Assembly (NCBI GenBank): GCA_023665605.1
Contig: JAMPDP010000002.1
Coordinates: forward strand, 1-64,000
From: Candidatus Amulumruptor caecigallinarius
Lineage (GTDB): Bacteria > Bacteroidota > Bacteroidia > Bacteroidales > Muribaculaceae
Reading direction: 5' to 3'
Length of the DNA stretch: 64,000 bases
The notes beneath the pieces are model-generated. The model had not been told where the DNA came from. It searched no databases and saw only the letters and a list, made by a program, of their open reading frames with translations. This document shows, piece after piece, positions 54,464-63,370 of the stretch. How positions within the stretch are numbered: the stretch's first letter is position 1; every line of letters starts with the position of its first letter. The position numbers and the translations under genes are program-made.

Positions 54464-55220
54464 TGAGTGATAACTTGATGCGTGTGAACGCATCCTTGGT
54501 GTTGTCCGGGAAGTCCCCTTGAAGTATCCAACTGTAATAGCCGGTATCCTTGCGCAGTATATCGGCGGCGGGCTTGCCCTTATACTTGCCGAAGTTGATC
54601 AGGACCCTGCCGGATTCATCGCGCACCAGACGCCCGGCCAGATCAACGTTGCGGTTATGACACGCATAGTCGCTCAGGGCCTCTACCTCCGTAGGCAGGT
54701 CGGGGTATTTGTCAAGCTGAGCCAACAGCACCTCGTAAGTAGCTCGGGTATCGGCGTTGGCTGAATGGGCATCCGTCAGGTCACGGTCACAGTAGAAGCG
54801 GTATGCTGCAACCAGATTGCGTGGCTCTCGTTTATGGAAGATTGCCTGTACATCAATGAAATGCGCTTTCGAGAAGTCAAACTTGATGCCTGCACGCCTC
54901 AACTCCTGGTCAAGCATCGGGATGTCAAACTTGTTGGAGTTGAAGCCCGCAATGTCGCAACCGGTAAAATGTGCCGCCAGATCTTTGGCAATCTGTCGGA
55001 ATGTGGGACAATCTGCCACATCAGCATCCGTAATGCCGTGGACGGCAGTAGACTCTTCCGGTATGTGCATCTCCGGATTGATTCGGCGGGTCTTGGAGAG
55101 TTCTTCACCGTTAGGCATCACCTTGATGAACGACACCTCAACGATGCGGTCTTGTGTTATATTGACGCCTGTGGTCTCCAGGTCAAAGAATATGATGGGG
55201 CGCTTGAGTTGCAGCTTCAT
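54456..55220 (-). CDS. DnaQ-like 3'-5' exonuclease
   Basis: DEDDh exonuclease of the DNA polymerase III epsilon type. Motif I FFDLETTGV (DxE), motif II GFNSNKFDIPML, motif III HSANADTRATYEVL. 254 residues; the last ~100 residues (ALSDYACHNRNVDLAGRLVRDESGRVLINFGKYKGK) resemble the domain seen in Bacteroidetes exonucleases rather than the E. coli DnaE-binding tail. Proofreading or a related repair role is likely. It follows dnaN and overlaps coaBC. Confidence 0.88.
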   Translation of the reverse strand: MKLQLKRPIIFFDLETTGVNITQDRIVEVSFIKVMPNGEELSKTRRINPEMHIPEESTAVHGITDADVADCPTFRQIAKDLAAHFTGCDIAGFNSNKFDIPMLDQELRRAGIKFDFSKAHFIDVQAIFHKREPRNLVAAYRFYCDRDLTDAHSANADTRATYEVLLAQLDKYPDLPTEVEALSDYACHNRNVDLAGRLVRDESGRVLINFGKYKGKPAADILRKDTGYYSWILQGDFPDNTKDAFTRIKLSLND

Positions 55221-55255
55221 TGCCTATATCTGTGGTTGTCTTAAAGCCATGGGAT

Positions 55256-55297
55256 AAGAGTGAACTCACTCTTAGAGGTTGTTTAAAAACAACCTCT
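55256..55297 (-). terminator. Two tandem hairpins after dnaN
   Basis: AGAGGTTGTTT (55274-55284) pairs with AAACAACCTCT (55287-55297), the stem beginning on the dnaN stop codon; right next to it AAGAGTGA (55256-55263) pairs with TCACTCTT (55266-55273). Both stems are perfect. They may terminate or attenuate transcription between dnaN and the exonuclease gene. Confidence 0.6.
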
Positions 55298-56436
55298 TAC
55301 TCCTGGAAGTCATTCACGGTCATCGGCATGAGAAGCATGGTCAGCTCGGTGTTTTCATCATTTTCCGAGGGGACGATGAGTCCTGCGCGGCTCGGGTCGG
55401 TCACTTTGAGGATACCCTCATCCGAGCGAATTACCCCGAACATATCGAGCAGGAACTTAAAGCTGAATCCTATCAGTAGCGACTGACCGGTAAAGGTGCA
55501 GGGCACACTCTCATCAGCGTTACCGCAGACACCGCTGTCGTCAGTGCGCATACGGATCATGTCGGGAGTAATCTTGAACTTCACAAGCCCCTGACCGCCA
55601 CTGAACACGCTCACACGCTTCAGCGCGCTGATAAACTCGCTGCGGTCTACGGTCACCGTATATGCACTCTCGCGCGGGATTACGCGGTTGTAGTCCGGAT
55701 ACTTGCCTTTCAGCAGTGAGCAGGTGAAGTTAAACTCCTCGTTCTCGAACACTATGCACTTCTGATAGATGGTGACATGCACATCACCCTCGCGTGAGAA
55801 CACATTCTTGAACACGGCACACGGCTTGGAGGGAAGTGTGAATCCGGTAGTCATCCCGCTCTTGACGCTCTTGTCCACGAACTTCACAAGCTGCTTGGTG
55901 TCAGTGGCCACAAATGTGATGTCATCCTCATGGATGTCCCAATACACTCCGTTCATCTGGGGGCGGAGCTCATCACGCGACGCGGCAAACGATGTGCTCT
56001 CGATGCCACGTAGAAGTGCTGATGTAGGAGCATCAAACTCTCCCTCCTTCTCCTCGGTTATCGCTGCGGTTGCCGGGTCATAGGGGTATTCAGCGCCGTT
56101 AACAGCCATCAGGTTAAATGAGCCGGCGGCATAGTCGATCTCCACGGCAAGGTTCTCGTCATCAATCTTGAAGGTGATGCCCTGATCGGGGAGTTCCTTG
56201 AGAAGCTCGATGATGCGCGAGGAGTCCAGGCAGAACTTGCCCGCTCCCTGGGCATCCATCACGTCGATACGTCCCACGAGCGTGTTTTCCATGTCGCAGG
56301 CCACCACCTGGAGCTTGTCGCCCTCAAGGCAAAACAGGAAGTTGTTGAGGATGGTCATCGCATTCTTGGAGTTGATGACCTTGCTTACTGCCGACACAAA
56401 CGCATAGAGTGCTCGGCTGGGAACGTTGAATTGCAT
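55297..56436 (-). CDS. dnaN: DNA polymerase III beta sliding clamp
   Basis: Ring-shaped processivity clamp. 379 residues in three repeated domains; marks are MQFNVPSRALYAFVSAVSKVINSKNAMTILNNFLF at the N-terminus and the C-terminal LLMPMTVNDF that shapes the protein-binding pocket. Upstream lies TATCTTTG (56463-56470) on its strand. Here dnaN is with dnaQ, coaBC and recN rather than with dnaA. Confidence 0.96.
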   Translation of the reverse strand: MQFNVPSRALYAFVSAVSKVINSKNAMTILNNFLFCLEGDKLQVVACDMENTLVGRIDVMDAQGAGKFCLDSSRIIELLKELPDQGITFKIDDENLAVEIDYAAGSFNLMAVNGAEYPYDPATAAITEEKEGEFDAPTSALLRGIESTSFAASRDELRPQMNGVYWDIHEDDITFVATDTKQLVKFVDKSVKSGMTTGFTLPSKPCAVFKNVFSREGDVHVTIYQKCIVFENEEFNFTCSLLKGKYPDYNRVIPRESAYTVTVDRSEFISALKRVSVFSGGQGLVKFKITPDMIRMRTDDSGVCGNADESVPCTFTGQSLLIGFSFKFLLDMFGVIRSDEGILKVTDPSRAGLIVPSENDENTELTMLLMPMTVNDFQE

Positions 56437-56462
56437 ATCTTAAGTTTGTGTGTTTCTAACCA

Positions 56463-56495
56463 CAAAGATAAAGAAATTTTCTCAATTTAATCCAA
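56463..56495 (-). promoter_or_regulatory. Candidate promoter for dnaN
   Basis: Minus strand TTG at 56495-56493, a 22-nt spacer (slightly long) and TATCTTTG at 56470-56463. It lies at the end of the small DUF4250 gene, so dnaN could also be read from upstream. Confidence 0.5.
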
Positions 56496-56503
56496 TCCCG
56501 CCC

Positions 56504-56683
56504 TCACCGAAATTGATTGACTGCCGGGATATACTCGTAATCAATCTGACGGAGTTTCTCACGAAGTTCACTTTCGTCAATGTCAAGGGCGCGGCACAAC
56601 TCTTCAAGGGATGGGTACTCATCGCGTAGCTTCATGTTGATGAAGCTCAGGAGCATCACGGGGTCAGACGGTATGGTTGTCAT
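56504..56683 (-). CDS. Small DUF4250 protein
   Basis: A 59-residue gene between folC and dnaN, short enough to escape length-filtered gene calls. The translation reads MTTIPSDPVMLLSFINMK at the start, then LRDEYPSLEELCRALDIDE, and ends IDYEYIPAVNQFR, matching the conserved plan of DUF4250 (PxDPxMLLSxxNxKLRDxYxSLxxLCxxLDID... YEYxxxxNQF). No signal or membrane segment. It starts 12 nt after the folC stop, so is likely translated from the same message. Function unknown; the helical SLxxLC segment suggests a small DNA- or protein-binding helix pair. Confidence 0.88.
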   Translation of the reverse strand: MTTIPSDPVMLLSFINMKLRDEYPSLEELCRALDIDESELREKLRQIDYEYIPAVNQFR

Positions 56684-56695
56684 AATATCAAGTAA

Positions 56696-58021
56696 TTATT
56701 CGATAAAATATGTTCCGTCAGCCTGCTGAGTGGCAAGGGCAAGGAGGTCGGCTACCACAAATGTGGATCCGCCCACAAAGATAGTACCGCTCTCCCCCGC
56801 CGACTTTCGGGCTGCTCTGTAAGCCTCTGCGACAGAAGCATACGCCTCACCTTTGAGGCCGGCTTTCCGTGCCTGATCAGCCAGATCTTCTGCGGGGAGT
56901 GCACGGCGCACCGATGCCTGCGTGAAGCAGTAACGGGCATCTCGGGGCATCATCTCAAGTATTCCGCTGACATCCTTGTCATTAACAAAGCCAATAACCA
57001 TCTGCAGGTTGCCATCTTTCGAGAGTTCGGCCAATTGGCGAGAAAGGTAATGCCAGCCGCCGGTATTATGACCGGTGTCGCATATGGTGAGCGGGTGTTC
57101 GGACAGACGCATCCAGCGTCCGGCAAGACCGCTGAGAGACCCCACCTCCTCGAAGCCACGTGCAGCGGCCTCGTCGGGGATGCGCACACCGCAATCATGG
57201 CGGAGTATCTGCAACGCCCTCATTGCGGTCGCGGCATTCTTCGGCTGGTACTCACCGGTTAGCGTACAGCGGAGGCTGTCTCCAAAGGGTGTCGGGAAAT
57301 AATCAATGAAATCTCCTGTGAAAGCTGCCGTGACATACGGCATCTCGTCCTGCACAAAACAGATAGGTGCATCCTGTCGCTCTGCTACTTCCTCAAACAC
57401 TTCCCGCACTTCGCCCTCGGCCTCCCCTATCACCACCGGCACATGTGGTTTTATGATGCCGGCTTTCTCGGCGGCTATCTCCCCTAATGTGTTGCCTAAC
57501 AGATTTGTGTGGTCAAAGGAAATGTTGGTAATTACGCTGACGAGCGGACTGATGATATTGGTGCTGTCAAGGCGTCCGCCGAGTCCCACCTCTATCACTG
57601 CATACTCTACCCCACTGCGTGCAAACCACTCGAAAGCCATGACGGTGGTGAGCTCGAAAAAGGATGGCGTGAGCGGCAACTGCATTGCCCGGTAACGCTT
57701 AACGAAGTCAACCACATCATCTTCGCTAATCATCTCGCCGTCAATACGCATCCGTTCTCGGAAGTCAAGCAGGTGAGGCGATGTGTATAGTGCCGTACGG
57801 TGACCCGCGGCTGTGAGAGTGGCAGCTATCAGACTTGAGGTTGAGCCCTTGCCATTGGTTCCGGCCACATGGATGCAGCGCAGTGACTTGTGCGGATTGC
57901 CAAACGCCTCGCTAAGTTTAAGTACACCTTCAAGCCCGGGCTTGTACGCTCCGGCACCGACATCCTGAAACATCGGCACACTGTTGTACAGGAAATCTAT
58001 TGCTTCTTGATATGCAGTCAT
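56696..58021 (-). CDS. folC: Bifunctional folylpolyglutamate/dihydrofolate synthase
   Basis: Adds glutamate to dihydropteroate and later to folates. 441 residues. ATP site HVAGTNGKGSTSSLIAATL (about 50-68), ligase motifs SPHLLDFRERMRIDGE and EVGLGGRLDSTNII, and the C-terminal ligase domain with ICDTGHNTGGW. It lies directly downstream of the chromate-transporter pair on the minus strand. Confidence 0.95.
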   Translation of the reverse strand: MTAYQEAIDFLYNSVPMFQDVGAGAYKPGLEGVLKLSEAFGNPHKSLRCIHVAGTNGKGSTSSLIAATLTAAGHRTALYTSPHLLDFRERMRIDGEMISEDDVVDFVKRYRAMQLPLTPSFFELTTVMAFEWFARSGVEYAVIEVGLGGRLDSTNIISPLVSVITNISFDHTNLLGNTLGEIAAEKAGIIKPHVPVVIGEAEGEVREVFEEVAERQDAPICFVQDEMPYVTAAFTGDFIDYFPTPFGDSLRCTLTGEYQPKNAATAMRALQILRHDCGVRIPDEAAARGFEEVGSLSGLAGRWMRLSEHPLTICDTGHNTGGWHYLSRQLAELSKDGNLQMVIGFVNDKDVSGILEMMPRDARYCFTQASVRRALPAEDLADQARKAGLKGEAYASVAEAYRAARKSAGESGTIFVGGSTFVVADLLALATQQADGTYFIE

Positions 58022-58030
58022 AACAATGTA

Positions 58031-58603
58031 TCAGAACAGGATATACCCGGCCAATCCGGCCAGGCAAATTACGAAAATGGGGTGCAGCTTGGCAAAATAC
58101 ACCAGTGCAAAGGCTCCGACGCACACGCCGATGCTCTTGATCACATCCGGCTCCGTGCTGCCGAAGTTCGCGCTGTTCATCAGCAGGAGGGCTGCCGACG
58201 CTATCAGGCCAACCACCACGGGACGTAAGCCCGTGAACACGCCCTTCACGGCAGGGCTGTCCTTGTGGCGCGTGATGAAATGACTCGTGTAAAGCACAAG
58301 CAGGAAGGAGGGAATAATCACCGTCAGCGTGCAGACAATGGAGCCAAGAATACCCCACAACGGGTTTCCGGCAAGTGCGGGGGTGGTGAGTCCCGGTGCC
58401 ACATAGCCAATATATGTGGCAGAATTGATGCCAATCGGGCCGGGAGTCATCTGTGAGATTGCCACGATGTCGGTAAACACTTTTTCGGTTATCCACCCGG
58501 GGCCCACTATCTCATTTTCGATAAGGGCAAGCATGGCATAGCCGCCGCCGAAACCGAAAAAACCGATTTTCAGATAGCTCAAGATCAGTCGTAGATATAT
58601 CAT
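58031..58603 (-). CDS. Chromate transporter, second half
   Basis: CHR-family membrane protein of 190 residues with about six helices. The signature LKIGFFGFGGGYAMLALIENEIV is near residue 11. Short CHR proteins occur as pairs that together equal one full-length ChrA, and this gene overlaps its partner by 4 nt (ATGA). In gut anaerobes the natural substrate is uncertain; chromate or sulfate-like anions are the family expectation. Confidence 0.88.
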   Translation of the reverse strand: MIYLRLILSYLKIGFFGFGGGYAMLALIENEIVGPGWITEKVFTDIVAISQMTPGPIGINSATYIGYVAPGLTTPALAGNPLWGILGSIVCTLTVIIPSFLLVLYTSHFITRHKDSPAVKGVFTGLRPVVVGLIASAALLLMNSANFGSTEPDVIKSIGVCVGAFALVYFAKLHPIFVICLAGLAGYILF

Positions 58604-59199
58604 TTGTCACCGGCCTCCTTCCCCGCTGCTTCATGCAATTGCTTGCGCTGATGCGTGAGCCACCAATAGCCACCGGCACCACCCAGCACAATGTAAATTA
58701 TCGGATTGCTCACCCAATCCCACTTGCTCCACACAAGCAACGCCACAACAACAGGTATCCAGATGGTCTTCCAATTGATTTTCGCAGCGCGAGCACTCGT
58801 TATCACGGGCGCTACAATCAGAGCCACCACAGCGGGGCGTATTCCCTTGAATATCGCACTCAACACAGGGTTGCTATTGATGGCCTCGGGTGTGAGAAAC
58901 ATCGCGATAGCCAGAATGATGACAAAGGAAGGCAATATCGTGCCGAGTGCGGCGCACACGCTCCCCTTCATGCCTCTGATTTTATCGCCTACGGCCACCG
59001 ATATGTTCACCGCGAGAATACCCGGCAACGATTGGGCCACAGCAAGAAGATTGAGAAACTCCTCCTTGTCAATCCAGCGGCGCGAGTCTACCACCTCTTT
59101 CTCGATAATGGAAATCATGGCCCACCCTCCGCCGAAGGTGAAAGCTCCGATTTTTAAGAATGACAAAAATAGCTGTAACAGCTGCTTTGACGGTTTCAT
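58600..59199 (-). CDS. Chromate transporter, first half
   Basis: 199-residue CHR-domain partner of the following gene. Signature LKIGAFTFGGGWAMISIIEKEVV is at about 16-38, then PGILAVNISVAVGDKIRGM. The two halves are similar but not identical, as expected for antiparallel subunits of a heterodimer. A TAACTTTG box lies only 6-13 nt before the ATG (59205-59212), which if used would give an almost leaderless message. Confidence 0.88.
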   Translation of the reverse strand: MKPSKQLLQLFLSFLKIGAFTFGGGWAMISIIEKEVVDSRRWIDKEEFLNLLAVAQSLPGILAVNISVAVGDKIRGMKGSVCAALGTILPSFVIILAIAMFLTPEAINSNPVLSAIFKGIRPAVVALIVAPVITSARAAKINWKTIWIPVVVALLVWSKWDWVSNPIIYIVLGGAGGYWWLTHQRKQLHEAAGKEAGDK

Positions 59200-59259
59200 G
59201 GCCCCAAAGTTAGTAACAGTTCGTCAAACAACCATCCCTCCCTTTAACGCCTCGTCAAA

Positions 59260-60573
59260 TCAGAAAGAGAATGAAGCGAGAGCTTCCACGCGCCGCGCCG
59301 CACGGTGACTGCCGTCAAAGTTATGACGCTGACCCCACGTGAACTGCCCGGCAACCTTGATGCGCGGCGTTACTGACCAATAGACATTGGCAGCGGCATA
59401 GAGCCCGTATTTGTAGGTGGACGGCTCGACAGGATGACCGGGAAGCAGCCGCGTCTGACTCGCCTGAACGCTGGCAAATACCGACTTGCTGAAATCATAC
59501 TGCGCACCCACATTCCATCCCCATGACTTCGGGGAATAGAGTGTGCCGGGCGCAGCAGCAGGGTCGGCCAACAGATCCATTTCACCCGCCCCGAGGTCCT
59601 GTGTCATTCCGGCCATACCAAGACCGTAATTTGCCTGCCCGTAGAGCGTAACGGAGCGCCCTAATGACCCGACTGCCGACAATTGAGTGCCCCAACCGGT
59701 TATGTGGTGATTGCGTCCGGCTACAAGGTCTCGGTAGCCCATGGTACGGATGATGCCTGACAGGCGTACGTGGCTCCCCTTCTCCCAGCTATATTGTGCA
59801 AACGCGGCGAAGTCTGGCACACTTGCGTCAAGTGCTTCGGCATCGGCTGTACTCTGTATCGTGACATCGGCAGGATATTCTGCTGATACGGCCACGGTGT
59901 ACTTGTCGGCGAAAGTGGGCATATATCTCACCAGCACCCTTGTCAAGTCAAACTGCGACGTAGCACCCTGCGCATCCACGTCAGGCGCGAGTGTCGACGG
60001 GTCGGAAAATGTTGACGATGCGTAGCCCACCGTGAAGTCACGCATAGTGGCATAAGCCTTTTTCAGCTTGAAGTCCCGGTTTTTGTAACCCGAAAAACCG
60101 GCCTCTATGTAAAGGGAGTAAAGCCCGACTTTGTTGTTGCGGCCTATCACGCGGAAAAACAACGCAGTGCCACCTATATCCGTGCCCAGGTGGGTTCTCG
60201 CCGCCGGATTCTCGGGAATGGGTATCAAGTAAGGCACCAGTCCCTTGTCCGGCACGGCTCCACCCCACTCATACCATCCGGTCAACTTTACTTTGCCTCC
60301 TATGCCCATCGAGAGCTTTGCATCCCGGCTCATAAACATGAAGTAAGGCGCATCTGGATCCTCAAAATGCCTGAACTGGTCATAGTAGAAGGTTGACATC
60401 ACTCTCCTCACCGAGTCATTTTCGGCCGCTGACAGTGGCAGTCCGTCGATGAACACAATCTTAGAGTCGGTGAGCTTATCGGCAATGCGCTCGTCCTTCA
60501 TGTTTTGAGCAGCAGAGCTGATACTGATTGAAGCGATACACAGGCATAAAGCAGAGGTGATAAATGGACGCAT
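59260..60573 (-). CDS. DcaP-like outer-membrane porin
   Basis: 437 residues with a signal peptide (MRPFITSALCLCIASISISSAAQ), a short helical/coiled start (ERIADKLTDSKIVF), then a barrel with FMSRDAKLSMGIGGKVKLTGWYEWGG and a C-terminal aromatic strand ending in Phe (LASFSF). This plan fits the DcaP-like trimeric porins seen in Bacteroidetes; general solute uptake is the likely role. A 153-bp MITE sits 17 nt upstream of its ATG, so its promoter region has been altered. Confidence 0.7.
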   Translation of the reverse strand: MRPFITSALCLCIASISISSAAQNMKDERIADKLTDSKIVFIDGLPLSAAENDSVRRVMSTFYYDQFRHFEDPDAPYFMFMSRDAKLSMGIGGKVKLTGWYEWGGAVPDKGLVPYLIPIPENPAARTHLGTDIGGTALFFRVIGRNNKVGLYSLYIEAGFSGYKNRDFKLKKAYATMRDFTVGYASSTFSDPSTLAPDVDAQGATSQFDLTRVLVRYMPTFADKYTVAVSAEYPADVTIQSTADAEALDASVPDFAAFAQYSWEKGSHVRLSGIIRTMGYRDLVAGRNHHITGWGTQLSAVGSLGRSVTLYGQANYGLGMAGMTQDLGAGEMDLLADPAAAPGTLYSPKSWGWNVGAQYDFSKSVFASVQASQTRLLPGHPVEPSTYKYGLYAAANVYWSVTPRIKVAGQFTWGQRHNFDGSHRAARRVEALASFSF

Positions 60574-60582
60574 ATCAGCGGT

Positions 60583-60751
60583 GATTTTTGGTAACTATTC
60601 AGCGAATACAACAGACTGATTTGTAGGGACGCACGGCTCGTGCGTCCGCCGGCCGAGGGGCTTTGTAATATCGAAGGCACGAGCCGCGCGTCCCTACTTT
60701 TGATTATCAGCTGATAATAAACCTGAATTGGCTGAATAGTTACGATTTTTG
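60583..60751. mobile_element. MITE with 8-bp target duplication and IS66-like ends
   Basis: A 153-bp element at 60591-60743. The ends are a perfect 13-bp inverted repeat (GTAACTATTCAGC / GCTGAATAGTTAC). Directly outside, GATTTTTG occurs on both sides in the same orientation (60583-60590 and 60744-60751), as a target-site duplication. Inside, 60623-60643 and 60677-60697 are inverted copies identical at 20 of 21 positions, and 60627-60647 alone folds into a perfect 9-bp hairpin with loop GCT. It has no coding capacity. GTAA ends and 8-bp duplications are features of IS66-family elements, which may have supplied the transposase in trans. Confidence 0.8.
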
Positions 60752-60811
60752 TGATGAATGGGAAGAAATGTTACAGCTAAGTAACCATTTTCTGCATCCG
60801 TTAGTTCACAT

Positions 60812-60860
60812 TGCGCCCCGGTGATGCGGGGATGTTCTCACCACGCATCGCCGGGGCGCA
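60812..60860 (-). terminator. Long GC-rich hairpin after the GH31 gene
   Basis: A 17-bp stem with a single G-T pair (60812-60828 with 60844-60860, cores TGCGCCCCGG and CCGGGGCGCA) and a 15-nt loop, 43 nt past the GH31 stop. No T-run follows on the minus strand. Confidence 0.7.
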
Positions 60861-60902
60861 GGTTATCAGTAGCCTTGACAGGCGTGTGTTCTTCTTGTCC
60901 TG

Positions 60903-63311
60903 TTACTTCAACTGCATATTGATAGAGAGCGGAGCCGTGCCGTCCCAATCGATGGTAAAGGTCGCCTTCTGTGCCTTCTTATCATAGTCTGCCTTGACTG
61001 CTACGGGAGCGGTACCACATTCGGCTGTCATCTTCTTGATGCCTTTCTGAATACCGTTCACCACAAAGTGCAGCTTCTTTGCCTCCACATTTTCAGGTGA
61101 ATCAGGAGATTTGCGAACGGTGATGTTGAGCGTGTTACCTTCGAGTCGGTCACTCATCTCTATCAGCGAATACTTCTTGTCCTTGATAGATGCGGGTGAT
61201 GTGCGGTCATCCTCAAAGAGTGTGAATTGACCTCCCTGCCCTTCCACGGCAAACACGTTGAGTGTGTATTCGTTGTCACGGTAACCGAGGGTGTTCTCCA
61301 TCGCGTAATCTGCTGTGGGTATGATGGCCCCGGCACGTACAAACAGCGGGAGCTTCTCCAGCGGAGCCGGATATGCCGTAACGGTCGTTCCACCATCATA
61401 TACCTTGGCGGGAGCATACCAGTCCACCCACTTACCTTGCGGGAAGGTGACTGACCGCTCTGTCGTACCCTGCGTGAGTACGGGTGCCACAAGAACATCC
61501 TTACCCCACAGATACTCGTCTGTTATATTATCATAGGCGTTGCTCCCCGCCTCATAGAAGTTCAGGGGGCGTACCAGCGGTGTTCCCTCGGTTGCGTTCT
61601 CGTAAGCGAGCGTGTAGTTATAGGGAAGCCAACGGTAACGCTCCTTGATCAGCGGAAGGATGATGCCTTGATGCTCGGGATAACGGTAAGGCTCGGCTGT
61701 GGCCTGCGCATGTGTGCGAAGTATCGGTGAGAATGTTCCTAACTGGAGCCAGCGAACGTACAGTTCCGGGTCATACGGGTGCTCAGGGTCAATGGCAAAT
61801 CCGCCTACGTCATGGCTCATATATCCAAGGCCACTGAGGCCGGAGTTGAGCATGATGATGACCTGCGGCTGAAGGCCGCCCCATGAACGGGACACGTCAG
61901 TTGACCAGGGATAGACGCTGTAACGCTGCAGGCCGGTGGTTCCACCACGCATCATTGTCATCAGTCGGGTATCGGGGAAGTCGGTCTTATACAGGTCATA
62001 GATAATCTCGCTCCAGTCGTTGCCATATTGGTTGTGATATTCGCGGGCTGTGAGACCGTTGGCGTGTAGCCCTCTCTCGGGGTGCACCTCCGGTTCGCCG
62101 AGGTCTCCCCACCAGCCCCCTACTCCGTCAAGGGTAAGCTCCTTATAACGCTGCGCGAGCCACTTGCGAGTGTCGGGGTTGCTGACATCCCACATACCTC
62201 CTTCGCCTACCCAGATTTTCACCTCCTGAGTGCCGCCGAGTGTGTCGCTGCCATTCTTGACGAACAAGCCAAGCGAGTCGCCCATGTTGTAGTTGTCTAT
62301 ACCGCGTCCGTTACGGAGCACATAAGGCTGCGAGATGGTAATCAGATTGACGCCCTTTGCCTTGAGGTCTGCAAGCATCTGCTTGTGGTTGGGCCACTGG
62401 ATAGAGTCCCAGGCCAGGCGTCCCATGTCTGTCTCCTGCCCGTACCAGTAGAGGTCAAGCACAATGCCGTCAAGCGGATAATGGTTCATCTTGAGTGTAT
62501 CAACCACGCCGCGGGTCTCCTCCTCGGTCTTGTAGCCATACTTGGAGGTGATGTAGCCCAGTGACCAGAATGGAGCGAGAGCCTGACGGCCGGTGAGTCG
62601 TGACAGCTCCTTGGTGACTCCCTTCAGTGAGCCACCGCCGTTCACGTAGTAGAAGCTCACGGGTGCTTTGCTCTCTGTGACATACTTGATGGGGTTGCCC
62701 ATTATCATCTCTGCTGCCGCGTAATCGTCAAACACAACGGCATAACCGTTGGATGACAGGAACAGCGGCATGGTGATGTTCATCTGGCGGATGCGGGGAT
62801 CTCCGGCTGTGTACCCATAGTTCTGCCGGTTGTACATCGGTAGAGAGTCACCGGCAAGATTGAGCTTGTGCCCGCGCTCCCCGGCACCGTAGAATGAGCC
62901 TGTCCCCTCGGTGCGGAGTTCAAGCACCCGCTTGCCGTCTGCCATGGTGCGCACGCCGCTGTCTGTCACCGTGCGTCCCGGGCCTGAGGTCACGCTCACT
63001 GCACCGGTGATGGTGTCGAGCTTGGCAACGACACCTGTTGGGGTGGCGATAACCTTCAGCGCCCCCTCGGTGTACTCGCGACCCTTAAAGGGTTGCTTGG
63101 GAAGCACGGTAGCGCGTGACTCTCGCAGGGTCTCGCCCGGTGCCATATTAGTCACTTTGATGACATCATCGCTGAGAGCCGTGACGGTGACTGTGGCCCC
63201 GCTGTGCAGCGTTGCCACTGCCTCGCCCTGAGCTGACGCACTTATGCTTAGCCACATGGCTGTGGCCATCAGCGCGCCCCCGGCCATCAGCCGTGTGTGG
63301 TGGTGGTTCAT
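60903..63311 (-). CDS. Exported GH31 glycoside hydrolase
   Basis: 802 residues with a signal peptide (through ASAQ, residue 28), so periplasmic or surface-located. Domains: N-terminal beta-sandwich (about 30-235), catalytic barrel (about 245-575) and C-terminal beta domains. The nucleophile is D403 in WWGDLGEPE and the acid/base D472 in PWSTDVSRSW; the substrate-side motif is VLDLYWYGQ. Family members are alpha-glucosidases, alpha-xylosidases and related enzymes; the GDLGEPE form is close to oligosaccharide 4-alpha-glucosyltransferase or alpha-glucosidase subgroups, but substrate cannot be fixed. It stands alone, with no SusCD pair beside it. Confidence 0.9.
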   Translation of the reverse strand: MNHHHTRLMAGGALMATAMWLSISASAQGEAVATLHSGATVTVTALSDDVIKVTNMAPGETLRESRATVLPKQPFKGREYTEGALKVIATPTGVVAKLDTITGAVSVTSGPGRTVTDSGVRTMADGKRVLELRTEGTGSFYGAGERGHKLNLAGDSLPMYNRQNYGYTAGDPRIRQMNITMPLFLSSNGYAVVFDDYAAAEMIMGNPIKYVTESKAPVSFYYVNGGGSLKGVTKELSRLTGRQALAPFWSLGYITSKYGYKTEEETRGVVDTLKMNHYPLDGIVLDLYWYGQETDMGRLAWDSIQWPNHKQMLADLKAKGVNLITISQPYVLRNGRGIDNYNMGDSLGLFVKNGSDTLGGTQEVKIWVGEGGMWDVSNPDTRKWLAQRYKELTLDGVGGWWGDLGEPEVHPERGLHANGLTAREYHNQYGNDWSEIIYDLYKTDFPDTRLMTMMRGGTTGLQRYSVYPWSTDVSRSWGGLQPQVIIMLNSGLSGLGYMSHDVGGFAIDPEHPYDPELYVRWLQLGTFSPILRTHAQATAEPYRYPEHQGIILPLIKERYRWLPYNYTLAYENATEGTPLVRPLNFYEAGSNAYDNITDEYLWGKDVLVAPVLTQGTTERSVTFPQGKWVDWYAPAKVYDGGTTVTAYPAPLEKLPLFVRAGAIIPTADYAMENTLGYRDNEYTLNVFAVEGQGGQFTLFEDDRTSPASIKDKKYSLIEMSDRLEGNTLNITVRKSPDSPENVEAKKLHFVVNGIQKGIKKMTAECGTAPVAVKADYDKKAQKATFTIDWDGTAPLSINMQLK

Positions 63312-63370
63312 GGTGTGGAATATAATGTTAGGAAATATCTGTATCTGAATCGGTAGTCACCTCTCCGAGG

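Noticed and set aside
60627-60647. Palindrome in the MITE as part of a CRISPR array
   Set aside because: There is only one inverted pair and no regularly spaced direct repeats; no cas genes are present in the window.
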